The notes beneath the pieces were generated by a model. That model was not told the DNA's origin. It saw nothing but the letters and a program-made list of their open reading frames with translations, and ran no database searches. DNA of 64,000 nt from Bombardia bombarda. Taxonomy: Eukaryota > Ascomycota > Sordariomycetes > Sordariales > Lasiosphaeriaceae. The stretch is from contig JAULSR010000004.1 in the NCBI GenBank assembly GCA_030512295.1, positions 2,356,001 through 2,420,000 on the forward strand, given 5' to 3'. This document shows positions 45,534-56,466 of this stretch, piece by piece; within the stretch, counting starts at the first letter, position 1, and each line of letters starts with the position of its first letter. A program made the position numbers and the translations under genes.

Positions 45534-45842
45534 TTACTGACTATGGCCAGCCTGGCAGATGATGCACAGATGCCATAGAAATAAAAGGAAAAGAACGGGC
45601 CAAATGAAGATGGGCACTGTAGAGAGAAAAGAAATAAAAACACACCGCTGTGTACCCGAGTTCCCGGCCCGGGGAGGCCTTGCTCCATGGGAACCCGAAT
45701 TAATCGGGCCGTGGCCAGCCAGGATGCCAAGCTCCAGGTCGGCCTGGGGGTCCCGCATGTTGCGCCGGACGACAACGAAGAACTCAATGATGAGCGCGAA
45801 GGCTCCGCCTAAAAGGAGGACCCAGGCCCATTGGTCTTTCAT
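45534..45842 (-). CDS. Hypothetical single-pass membrane protein (low confidence)
   Basis: From Met at 45842: MKDQWAWVLLLGGAFALI followed by IEFFVVVRRNMRDPQADL, i.e. one hydrophobic helix followed by basic residues, then a Gly/Pro/Arg-rich part and a second hydrophobic, Phe-rich stretch. Upstream the same frame is Pro/Ala-rich because of a GGT/GCT triplet repeat (45875-45940). The membrane segment looks coding; the remainder is uncertain. Confidence 0.3.
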   Translation of the reverse strand: MKDQWAWVLLLGGAFALIIEFFVVVRRNMRDPQADLELGILAGHGPINSGSHGARPPRAGNSGTQRCVFISFLSTVPIFIWPVLFLLFLWHLCIICQAGHSQ

Positions 45843-46330
45843 CCTGACCACACTGGTTCCGGGTGGCGGCAGTTGCAGCGGTGGTGGTAGTGGTGGTGGT
45901 AGTGGTGCTGGTGCGGGTGCTGGTGCGGGTGCTGCTGCCTATAGCACCAGGCTCCACGGTCAGTTATCCGTTCTTACAAGCCGCGAGGCAAATGTCCCAG
46001 AAAGCAGGTTGTTGAGGAGAAAGGCGGTACGCAGCGAGGATTCCCACCTTGTTCTTTTTATTTTGGCTTTGTTTTCACAAAAAATAACGTTGACAGGGTG
46101 GGCAGGCAGGCTAGTAGTAGTGAAGGTACGAAGGTTGGGGCCAAAAGTAAGGTAAACACCCAGCGTGGCTTAATCAAGAACCCTAGGTATGTTGTAACCG
46201 TATGTTGTAACCGTGCGAATAAAATGGAAAGAGCATACAACTGTACTGTACCCTGAATTTGAGTTATTATAGTGAGTACAAAGCTGTAAGTGCCCCAAAT
46301 AATGAAGCGCTATAGTGGAGACAATTAAAG

Positions 46331-46473
46331 CGAAGCTTGCTTATTTACAGTGAGAAAATGTGTGTGAAGAAACCTTCGGCCATTGGACAAAGCTATGGAT
46401 AGGCCCCCCAAAGGGGATCAGTCAAAAAAAGCAAACAAACGAAAACGCCCATTCGCAAAGCACCAATCAAGCG
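46331..46473 (-). repeat. Dispersed repeat, copy B
   Basis: Reverse complement of the repeat at 4901-5136. On the minus strand it begins GCTTGATTGGTGCTTTGCGA, continues through TTTTCGTTTGTTT, a GACTGATCCCCT core and AATGGCCGAAGGTTTCTTCA, and ends AAATAAGCAAGCTTCG. The central part of copy A is missing here. Confidence 0.7.
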
Positions 46474-49400
46474 TCAGCTCAAGGTTCCGCTGGGAGTTTA
46501 CTTTTGGCCCGTACCTATGTTGGCGGATGAAAGATTTTGACGGGTAGACCGGCAGGCAGGCAGGAATCGTCCCTCGGAGGTTGTGATTGGGCAAGTGGAT
46601 TTTGGTCAAAACCGACTCGGTTAGGATTTTCATAACAGCACGCCAAAGTCCACCGCTCCTTCCCAGATATTCACAGCAATAGCTCGACGAAACTCTTTAT
46701 CCCTTTCGTTGTTCATTCGTCGTCTCCAATAGATATTCTAGTCTTTCGTCACTTCTGATATCCTATATTGTTTTATTCTTTTCTCATACAAGTCCGTATA
46801 ATACTGACATAGACGTAATGTTGTACCACATCTTGCTTGATTCTGAGCTGATTCTGAGCACCGCCACATCATCGCCTTTGGCGCTTGTTTTTCTCATCTC
46901 GAGTCTTTCCTCATTTAATCTTTTAACATTTTCTTTCGGTAATTCTACCGGTTGTAACTCTTCGTCTCTATCCCCGTCGTCCTCTCATCTAATTAGGTCA
47001 CTTATTTATTCGTACATTTTATGTCACATCTTCATTCCAGGATAACGCCCGGCCGTACTCTTCGACGAGGTAAGACGGGAAGCAGATGTGGTTCGTGCGG
47101 TAGTTTTAATGCCCCAACGTGATAAAGCTTGGCAAAGCTTGGCATCCCCTCTGCTGAGGTGATAGGTGTATGATGTCATGTGACGTGCTCCGTGTCCCCT
47201 CCGCAGAGACAGAAATTGCAGTGCTTGGTCCCTACCTAATCTTTTCCGAAAACTTTAACCAAATTGGCCGCCACGGAAAGAGTCGATAGTCATGCACGCA
47301 GCGAATATCGAGGTCCCATTCAACCGCATTATCGTGCGGCCCTTCACCAGGAGACCAGCTCAGCTCACCCATCATATCCAGTTCTCAGTTTCAACCCACG
47401 AGCAATTGCCAACCTAGCCTTGAGCTGCCAGCCATGATCCAAACCCTGCTAGAAAGGCCTCTGACGCCTTCGCATGCATCGGACCATTTAAGCCGCATAC
47501 GAAAACTCCCCACAGCATTTCGATCTCTGATCTCAAGGCAGACCAAGTTTTGGACACTCTGTAGTCGATGTCGGTCAATCGACTAGCATCAGTTGCTCGA
47601 TCCAACACAGCCCATCCCGGATATTGGTCTTCGTGTCTTTGTCCCTAGACACATTTAGGGATCAAGAACGTACCTAGCGACCTCTTGAACAAAGTATTCT
47701 TCAACATTTGTTAGCATGGGACGTATTAGTTAGATCCATGATGATGATATGAGGCAGGTCGGAAGCACCCCTCTGCCGATGCGAAAATTGCAGTGACAGC
47801 TGTGCTTGCTTGCGCATAGCATGGCTCGCTTGCGCATAGCATAGCTCGACAGTCATGTGACGAGACTTCTATCCCCTCTACCGATGCGAAACTTGCAGTG
47901 CACAAGGCGTACTATTTGGGACGGGACAGAGACGTTGACGAGGCGTACTATTGGGACAGAGACGTCGAGGTGTGAACTAACCTACCACGTTCGGCTCGCT
48001 TACGCTGAACGTTAGGTAGCTCAAGTCAAAGATATATAGTTCCGCTGAAGTACTACGAAGCAGGCAGCTCCAGAGTGCATGGCATGTTGAGGATTTCTGA
48101 TTATATCTCAAGTAGGTAAGTAGGTTTGCACATCTTATGCGCATCGCTAATTGTCAAGATAATATGCTTCCAGGCGCAACACCAAGCTCAGCATCAACCC
48201 TATCGTGGGTTGTGCCGCATTCGCTCTTTTCTTAGCTACCACGTGTTGGGGGCCGGATCTAGCCCGATAGCGTGCCCGGATGTGTCGGCCTATGCTGCGC
48301 CCGCATCAATGGGATTGCGATGGTGCCGAGCCGAGCCAGGAAGTAGCCGAAGCACCAAGGATCCAGCAACAATACCTTGCTCGACGTTGCCAACATATTG
48401 AACGCGGCTTTCTTTTCCTTGTGCTAGTCAACGTTTCGACTCTCAAGCCTTACCTGAAAAAAATCTAAATAGTGGTGGTCAGACAGACATATCAGCACTG
48501 ATGCCTCCAAGCACAAGAAAGGCCCGGAAACTAAATATTGCTAAGCTGCACATTCGTCGTGCATATTAACCCGAGCACAGCAGTGGTGTCTGGTGTTGTG
48601 CATATGTCTCTATCAAACGGCTGACGCTGCTCAACGTTGGTTGAACAATGGGCGCCACCCCGGAGCACCGCCAGGGCACCCCGCATCGCACCCATCGTTT
48701 TTGCTGCCATAAATCGCCTATGTCTTGTTTATCGCGGTGGTGGGCTGCTGCAGTGTCACCCTCCACCGGAGGCTGCACAGGCAAAATGGCTATCGATAGG
48801 TAAGGCAGGCTGTAGGCTGGTTATTTGGGTCCGTCCAACGCTGCCGACATCAACTGCTCGGGGCAGAGCAGCACATCCCCGCATGGCGGCCGGTGGTCTG
48901 TTCAGTGGGCTCGCTGTGTTGCCGGAAGTCGTGGTGTTTTGATGCCGACGATGCGACGCCGCGGCACAGCAGTAGCAAACAGCGAGAATGTCGACATACA
49001 CGACAGCCAGCACCGCCACCGCCAACCGCAGGGAGATGGAGCCAATGGGTTGAAACAAAGAAACAGGCACGCATGAGAAACATGCGGGCTGGTCCAGGAA
49101 CAATTACACAGTATGCAACGGTCGGCGGCAGTCGTTCGGATCGTGGAATCGGCCGCTACTGTATTATGCCTTGCTTGCGTTCCTGCTGTTGGCGCTCGAG
49201 ATCGGAATTTGTTGATCCATACCCGCCGTTGATTGCCTGCATCTTGCTCGCATGCCTGGGCGATGAGGAGAATAATACCAATTGTCATCTTTGGCAATTC
49301 CAACTGTTCACGTTGTCAATTGCAATTGCCGTCATGTCGGACCACAATTTCGGTGGATTGCGCATGCCAACGACTAAGAATATCCCATACCATCGCACAC

Positions 49401-50943
49401 GCATGCTGCGATGCGTGAGACCCGACACCACACCACTTCCTTCTAGGAGAGGTGTAGCGTGCCAGTCACGACAGTTCGTTCCGGATCTGCGCCGCCCGTC
49501 CCACACCCGGTGCCTCATTCCCTTCCATCGGGCCTGGCTGAAACAAAAAACAAAAGATCCAGTGTTTCCAACGGCTGGCTCAGAAGCCCATTGCCTCAAA
49601 TCTGAGGTGATCGTTGTTGGTCGCAGGACAAGCAATTGAGCTGAGCGTTCGTGATCCCAGTCGAGCGTATCCGAAAAGCGTACGAAGTATTCGTAAAGCC
49701 ACCTGATGGCAAATCCGTGCTCGGCGTGTCAGGTGCGCGCGGGGTTGTTGGTGGCCTCGCTCGCTCGCTCGCTCACTGCTGTCTTCCCCAGGAAAATAGA
49801 ATGGCGGGCGGCGGCGGGTGACGACCATTCCTTTTGGGCATGTCTGGATGCGACTCTGGCATGGGACTGGTGGCTGGTCCGAGTCCAATCCATGCCTGTT
49901 GGAATGCGACGAGAAGAGCGAGCTAGGTGCTGCATCAGTATCAGTAAGCCGATGACTGACTGCATCCGAGTCGCCAAGTGCGCGGATAATGTGAGCTCAA
50001 TTGGCCAGTGGGTTTGTGAGAGCTCATCTTGATGAATGAGCACAATTGCCAATATCTGCTAGAGAAAAAGCCATCGACGATGGAAAAATGAAAAAAAAAA
50101 AAAAATAAAAAAAAAAAAATAAAAAAAAAATGCAGTTGGGGGCGACGATAGCGACGGTGGCGGGCAGACCGAAGCTGCGAGGGAGGGTGGCATTCCTTGG
50201 TGGTTGGGTAGGTGGGGAAGTGGGCGTGCATCCATGCCACCGCTGCACTGCTGCATCGCTGCATCGTGGCTGGCGTTGCATTTTTTTTTTTTGGAGCAGC
50301 ACATGTCCGCCGAAAAGAACTGCTTGAACAGGTCGAGCTTGGCTGCCTGGCCGTTCTGCCTTTTGTTCTTCTGCAGGTTCGCGCAAGCAAGCAATTGACA
50401 CCATGCAAGCGATCCATGGATGGCAAGGTTTTCGAGAGAATGACCTAAATCGGGCTAGAAGGGACGGGTCAGGACCTCGAAACAGGTCAGCGCTAGGTAC
50501 CTAGACTAGAGACTGAAGAAGAACAAAGGCAGTCCCGTGGGTTGCATTCCAATCCATGGGCCCAAAGACCATTGATTTTGTTTAAACTCAGTTCGCTCCC
50601 CCTCATCTCCAATGGCTTCCGTGTGACCCACAATCTCCTCTCTCCACTCATTCTCTCATTGATCGCCTGGACCCTCTGTCGATCACTGGACATCATTCAT
50701 CATCGACCTCGACCTCGTCGTCATTCGCCTCCATCTGGACCCCCATCTGGAGCTACCAGGTACCACAAAAACACAATCACCACCGCCACAACAATCAGAA
50801 AGGAAAAAGGGAAGAGACCCTGCGATGACGGGCGAGACCTGACCACCTTTCACCACTGCTCTAGACCCCTTTCGCTGCACAGCAGCACCTTCGAAACCAC
50901 CACAACCACACAAATTCGCCACGGGCAACCTAAGCAAGCCAAA
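46474..50943. other. Gene-poor stretch
   Basis: No gene can be supported in these 4.5 kb. Several 60-250-codon frames exist but occur on both strands over the same bases (48.6-50.4 kb) and lack motifs. Minor structure includes a weakly duplicated CCCCTCT..GATGCGAAA.TTGCAGTG motif (47.76 and 47.87 kb, weaker at 47.2 kb), a (GCTC)n run at about 49757-49773, and A-runs with T interruptions at 50089-50129. Confidence 0.45.
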
Positions 50944-51462
50944 ATGGGCTGTCTATCCCTCTTCTACTTCTGGCGCAGGAAAAATCCGTCCTCCTCCTCG
51001 CCCAACGACGAATTCGCGCCGCGCCCCCATCATAACAGCGTCATCTCCACCACGTCCGGCTTCAGCGCCTACTCGGATGCGGAGAAACCCCTCCTAAGAC
51101 GCAGCTTCCTCAGCACGCGCAACGCCGCCGCCGTCCCCAACAACATCGACAGGATCGCCTCCATCCAGCCACAGGTCAACCCGCGCTTCTCCGCATACGC
51201 TGGACCGGCACAGGTCAGCGATATCCCGCAGCTCGACCGCGGCCGCAGTCTGAGGAGAAAGGACTCCGACTCGACATGGGCCGAGTCGCCTACATCTACG
51301 CAAGTGTCGGATGAGTCGACTGTGTTCGGGGACAAGGTCGACGAGAAGGACGAGAAGGATGTTGACGGCGACAACAACAACGATGACGATGATGAGACAG
51401 CGCGCAAGAAGAAGGAGGAGAAGGAAGAGCTGGAGCGGTTGGACTTCTTGCAGTTGATGTGA
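50944..51462 (+). CDS. Small hypothetical protein with N-terminal MGC motif
   Basis: A single-exon 172-residue frame with a good start context (CAAAATGGG), preceded by a C/A-rich leader. It begins MGCLSLFYFWRRKN. Gly2-Cys3 at the extreme N-terminus is the kind of context used for N-myristoylation plus palmitoylation, which would place the protein at a membrane. The middle has Ser/Arg-rich segments (SFLSTRNAAAVPNNIDRI, RGRSLRRKDSDSTWAES), and a strongly acidic low-complexity region (DGDNNNDDDDETARKKKE) precedes the C-terminal EELERLDFLQLM. No domain recognised; mostly disordered by composition. A frame extending further 5' is open to 50542, but its composition changes sharply upstream of this Met. 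It stops with TGA and shows no sign of decay. Confidence 0.7.
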   Translation: MGCLSLFYFWRRKNPSSSSPNDEFAPRPHHNSVISTTSGFSAYSDAEKPLLRRSFLSTRNAAAVPNNIDRIASIQPQVNPRFSAYAGPAQVSDIPQLDRGRSLRRKDSDSTWAESPTSTQVSDESTVFGDKVDEKDEKDVDGDNNNDDDDETARKKKEEKEELERLDFLQLM

Positions 51463-53744
51463 TCATCGTCGCTGTTTTCTCTTTTTTCGTCTTTTTTCAT
51501 CAACATTTTACATCATCTAATATACTAGATATCAGTACGACCGTATCGGAGTTATTTGGGGGGGGGTTGAAAAAGGGCACAGGGTCACTGGACGGGGACA
51601 ACAGGACAGGCAGACACATCGGCGCAACTGGCATTCTTCATTTGCTTTTGGGATTGGAGGGGAAATGGGTCAAAACAGCACCACTTTGCTAAGTAGGCTG
51701 GGCTGGAGGGAGGATTATTTGCTTTAGGACATGTCACGGACATGCAGGCGTTATACGGACAAGTCGCGCACTCGTGTCAATCGGCAGAGCGCGCGCACGG
51801 GGGGAGGGGCATTCATCACGGTCAGGATTGACCGTGAATGTCATCAGTATGTCGCTGCAATCTACGGATAACATCACTCCAATTTTCTGTCACGAGCCAA
51901 AGATGAGAAGAATTGAGTTTATTCCGGGCTTTTTTTCGCCCATTTGCATTTTAGTTCATTACCCGTTCGTCTCGTCATGGCTTGCATGTGATTCGGTGGT
52001 TTGTGCAGGAACCGGCACAACAGTGTGGATGCATTACTTCATTGATCTGGGCACTAAAATAGGATCACGACCGACGGGAGGAATAGTACACACAATAGCG
52101 GCCGCGTCTGCTTTGTTCCTGGTGGCGACTTCCCAAAACTTTTCTTCTGTAATTAAGCGCACCAGCATTAATCGCACCTATTCAAGTCCAGGTGTTCTGA
52201 CATGCTCGCACCTTCCGCCGTCTGCGATGATAGCCAACAAGTATCATCAAAAGTCCCGCTGTTAGTGAAGCTTATTTTCTTCACCTTAAATTTCTGTAGG
52301 GGGGGGGGGGGAGGGACTTGTCTCATAACAGATCTGCTGCCACAGGTACACTTCAGTGCTTACCCATCAGGCAAGTCCGCACCATTAGGAGCATCCAGCT
52401 ACGCCTCTGTTGCCCATTTTGTTTCCGTTTGCGCCGCGCCGCCTGGCGCTCTCAGCTCTCAATCCAGGCACAGGCACACAGAGCTTCAGCTTCAGCGACG
52501 TCATGGACCCTTGTCTTTTACACAGTAGTCTCAATTCAATCCATTAATGCACGTGCAGAAGAACTGCGTCATTCGGCCGCTTTGGTACTGGGCCCCGTGA
52601 AGCTCATCTAGTCGCGGGCCCAGACCACACAGAGGGGCTGTGCTGATCACCTGGACCCCTTCTGTCTCTCTGTCTCTCATGAAAGCCGAGCGCGTGGTCG
52701 GCTACCAAGTTTCCCGACGGGATGAAAGTCAAATGCAGAGAGGCAAGAAAAGGTGAGTCGTCGCAGGTGTAGCATGGAAGACGCGGTGAAATGGTGAACA
52801 ATGCTGCGCAGGGACTCGGTCAAAGGATTCGAGTTTGAGGCTTTGACGTTTCGAACAGGGATGTGGGAGGTTGCTTTGTTGGAGGAGAAGATGTGGTGAA
52901 AGAGGATGTTATGCACGATGAGTGCACAATAAGAGGTACATTGTACTGGCATTGTGGTCTGTAAATATCACATTGATCAATATTCAAGCTACTATGGCGG
53001 TTGAAGGGGAGCTTGGCTTTGCAGTAGTGTAGGTAACGATGTTCAGGGTTGACCCTCCATCGCAAACCCGGAATTGGATGGCTCCCCGCAATTGCGGGCG
53101 GGACCTTGAGGACCTCGGGAAAGGATCGGCGCTGGTGCGACAGGGAAAATCCCCGCTTTCTGTGGCAGGCGGTCATTGGACTTTGGAAAAGCTTGTTGGA
53201 TGTTCAAAGTTGATTGCTGTTCCAAAGGCAAGTTTCGCCATGCAAATGTTTGTCTTGGATACTATAGATAATTAAATCGCTTGTCGTCACCATGAGCTAT
53301 TATGCAAACACCGAATGTTAATGATGTTTTGCTATTGTTCTGCTGTTCTTCAACATGGCAATTGACCCCTCATTCATTCCCCGGTTTTGGTGCAACGCAA
53401 CACACTGGAACCGGCGCGGGACCTACTGTGTAGTCTCAAGAATCGGTCCTCAGACCAGTTGGCGGGAATTGGTGTGGGGGGGGGTGGCGGGTGTTGGTCC
53501 GAGCCACAATCCCCTCTTGACGGAAAACATCATTCACAGCTTCAGAGTTCCAGAACAATTCCCAGTTATAAATCGCATCTTCATATCTCCCTCGTTCCAT
53601 TACAAGTTTTCTACCACCCCGAATCGTCGATTCCATCCTGTCAAACTTTCCCGTCCCTCGCCGGTTAGTCGCCGACTTTTGGACTTAGCCCCAAACGAAT
53701 CCTAATCTCGACAAGTCAAGCACGTTCCGTCGCCAAGGTGAGCG
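51463..53744. other. Gene-free stretch bordering the A/T-rich block
   Basis: No supportable gene. A G-run (about 52300-52312) and short frames are all that is seen. Base composition is ordinary up to about 53740 and then changes abruptly. Confidence 0.5.
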
Positions 53745-55622
53745 AGCTGTTTGCCTTAACTATTACCCCGATTTAAGATAAAACTAAAAAACTTTGCAAT
53801 AATAACGATCGCGACAATAAATAAACTCCCTTATAAGAAGAAATCCAAGTGCTAAGGCGGCGAGGACGTCCCTTTAAATCAAAAAACAAAGCAAAGCCGA
53901 ACCTTAATATAAATATAGTAATAACTAAAGGCATAAACCTTATAATAACTTACTTAATAGCGAAAAAGATTAAAAACTATAACCTAATAATTCGACTCCG
54001 TTAAAAAAGGAAAATTCTAATAATTAGCGAACCTTTTTCCTTTTCTAATCAGAAAGAAGTCGAAGCTTTTATTAAACGAGGTGTCTTTATATTCCAAAGG
54101 TACGACCCGGAAAAACATAAGGGTATACGTATCTTCAAGTCGCGCATAATACAAAAAGTTAAAAGCAAAAAAACGGACTCCCCATACGAGAAATCCCGGC
54201 TTATAATATAAGGCTATAATAATTAAAGTAAAAAACTAGTATTAATGTAAAGCTTTATAATCTAACGAGCGAATTAATGGATTTTAATTGCCCTAGCACC
54301 CTCTTTAATCCAGTAAAGAATAATATTATAAATTTAAAATATTATACAAATATATATACAGTCTATAACGGCACTTTAACGTACGATTTTAGCTTATTTT
54401 CCTAAGCAAATTCGTTATAATTATCCAAAAAGAATAATTATAAAGGTAATTAAGCCGTTATATAACATAGCCGAAATAAGTACGTACTAATAAGCAACTT
54501 ACTTTAAATATTATCGAAACCAATTAAATATAACTATATTAATTTACGATTTATACCTATTAATTACGTTAAACGATTTAAAGCATTTTATAGTCGTTAA
54601 TATATAAACTAACGATACGATCGGCCTTAACGATCCAAATTTTAAAACCTTAAAAAAGAAAATAATTAAAAAAGCCAAATTTATAGCTAAACTAAAGCAA
54701 AAGCTAACTCCAGCTAACCCGCTTACATTTAACGGATGCATTCTAACCCGAAAGGATAATATATTAGCCTTATGGCAAAAAAAACAAGGCGAGAAGCTTA
54801 AAATTGCAATTAATATTTAAGAATATATCGAATAACGAATACGCGGCATATATATCGCATCGATCTATTAACCTAAAGCCGTATTCGACTTATTGGCGGT
54901 AGTATAATATAAAGAACTTATAAAAAAAGACGCTAAAATAAATAAGCGAATTAAATAGCAAATAGAGCACGTCGACCGAGGTATTAACTACATCCCCCTC
55001 AACTTACGTATAACTAAATTATTCGTTTACGTAGACGCTTTATTCGCTAACAATAAAAACCTAAGCTTACAAATCGGATACGTGATTTTCTTAGCGAACG
55101 AAAAGACGGACGAAAGAAGCTTTACAATTATAGGAAACATAGTCCATTAGTTATCAATTAAATGTAAGCGGATTATAAAAAGCGTACTAGCTTTAAAGAT
55201 CTACGCGATAACTAACGGCGTTAACGTAAGCATTTCCTTTAACATAACGATTAATATAATCCTAGCTAAACCAAGCATCCCGAACATCCTTATAATCGTT
55301 TATACCGACTCTTTTTTTTTATATAAATGTTTGGTGAAGCTAGGCATTACGAAAGAGAAGCGGCTTATAATAAATATCATAAGTATAAAGCAGGCATACG
55401 AAAAGTAGGAAATTTTTGAAGTCTGTTAAATTAACGGTAACGATAACCCGGCCGACGTAATAACGAAGTTAATACTTAACTAGTCCTTATAAGCTTTTAT
55501 TAATAATAATACGTTGAAAGTAGGAATTTAAGCTTTTATAAAACGGAATAAGAAAGATAATAAGTAACAAGGCCCTTAATAAGGGAAAAAGTTAATCGTT
55601 AGAAAAAATAAAAGATTACCAA
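53745..55622 (+). mobile_element. Ty1/copia pol remnant, 5'-truncated
   Basis: Plus-strand sequence reads, with interrupting stops, as the end of a copia polyprotein. Around 54620-54800 it gives NDTIGLNDPNFKTL, KLTPANPLTFNGCIL and RKDNILALWQKKQGEKL (reverse transcriptase C-terminal part). At 55021-55105 it gives KLFVYVDALFANNKNL and QIGYVIFLANEK, and at about 55300-55400 VYTDSFFLYKCLVKLG and KEKRLI, then NGNDNPADVITK (RNase H). These enzymes copy element RNA into DNA in virus-like particles. Gag, protease, most of integrase and the 5' LTR are absent, so the element is truncated at the 53.74-kb boundary. It is followed directly by its 3' LTR. Confidence 0.88.
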
Positions 55623-55874
55623 TGTCGGATTTATAATTAATTAGAAGTATATAGCCGTTAGGCTGTGACGGCTGTAATTGGTCGATAGGATGCAAAACAG
55701 TAGGGATTAGTTACGTGTCCTAAGAACCCCTCTAAACACTACTTACTTCCTATTCTTATAATTCGTAATCTTTTTATATAGATAAGTAGATTAATATAAT
55801 AATAATAACCCTTAACTAACCCGTTCTTTATTGTTATTATAATGACTAATACGAATGACTTTATTATTCTAACA
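55623..55874 (+). mobile_element. Copia 3' LTR, RIP-mutated
   Basis: A 252-bp LTR, TGTCGG...CTAACA, homologous end to end to the solo LTR at 15860-16115. Against that copy, changes such as GATCAATCAGAGG to AATTAATTAGAAG are transitions toward A/T. The C-rich tract of the solo LTR is reduced to a short AATAACCCTT-type sequence. Confidence 0.9.
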
Positions 55875-56238
55875 TTTATTTAACTTTTTAAAAAAATTAG
55901 CTTAAATTTTTATTTTATTAATATAAAAACCGTATTATAAATATTATTTTTATAATAATAAATTAATTTATAAAAGTCGTACTTTTTATTTTAATTATTA
56001 TTATTATTATAATAATCGAGCTAGCTTAATTATTTTATAAATATATAAAATGCTAATTTAATACGTCGATAAATATAATCTCCGACTAAGATTTTTTACT
56101 AACTAGTAAGTTTTAAATAAAACTTTTTAAAGCCTATTAAATTAAATAAAGGCTCTTTACGGCCTATTACTTGCAAACCGATAGCTAATTAAAATGAATG
56201 TATTAAAATCTATAATATTATTTACGGTACTTCGCTAA
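55875..56238 (+). mobile_element. Left part of the older (host) Ty3/gypsy copy
   Basis: This is homologous to 60640-61018 inside the younger element, for example ATAAAAGTCG..CTTTTTATT, ATAAATATATAAAATRCTAA and the ending CTTCGCTAA. It stops exactly at GCTAA (56234-56238), where the younger element is inserted, and resumes at 61998. It therefore represents the integrase-region part of the interrupted copy. Confidence 0.8.
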
Positions 56239-56466
56239 TGTAAGGACATCCCCAAGCATATGCCAAAGCATCCCTAAGCACATGCCAGTTATCCTACCAA
56301 CTATGTATATAAGCAGCGGCCCTCGCCCACCTTCCGTTGCGAGGGCCAGGTTAAAGTCTTACGCTAATACTAGTTATTGCTCGCCTTCCCAACTATCTTC
56401 ATTGCTCGCCTGCCCAGTTATCTTCCTTATAACTACCTTAATCAGGCGTATTTGCCTTCTCTTACA
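56239..56466 (+). repeat. 5' LTR of the gypsy element
   Basis: 228 bp, TGTAAGGACATC...TCTCTTACA. It contains a TATATAAG box (about 56308) followed by CAGCGGCCCTCGCC, likely the promoter region, and a partly repeated CTTCATTGCTCGCCT/TTATTGCTCGCCT segment. It is the least mutated LTR copy in the block. Confidence 0.92.

Noticed and set aside
48893..49639. 248-codon plus-strand frame
   Set aside because: No motif, overlapped by several antisense frames of comparable size, and composition changes along its length.
50089..50129. A-rich tract as the tail of a LINE or SINE
   Set aside because: No target duplication, reverse transcriptase remnant or Pol III boxes were recognised next to it.
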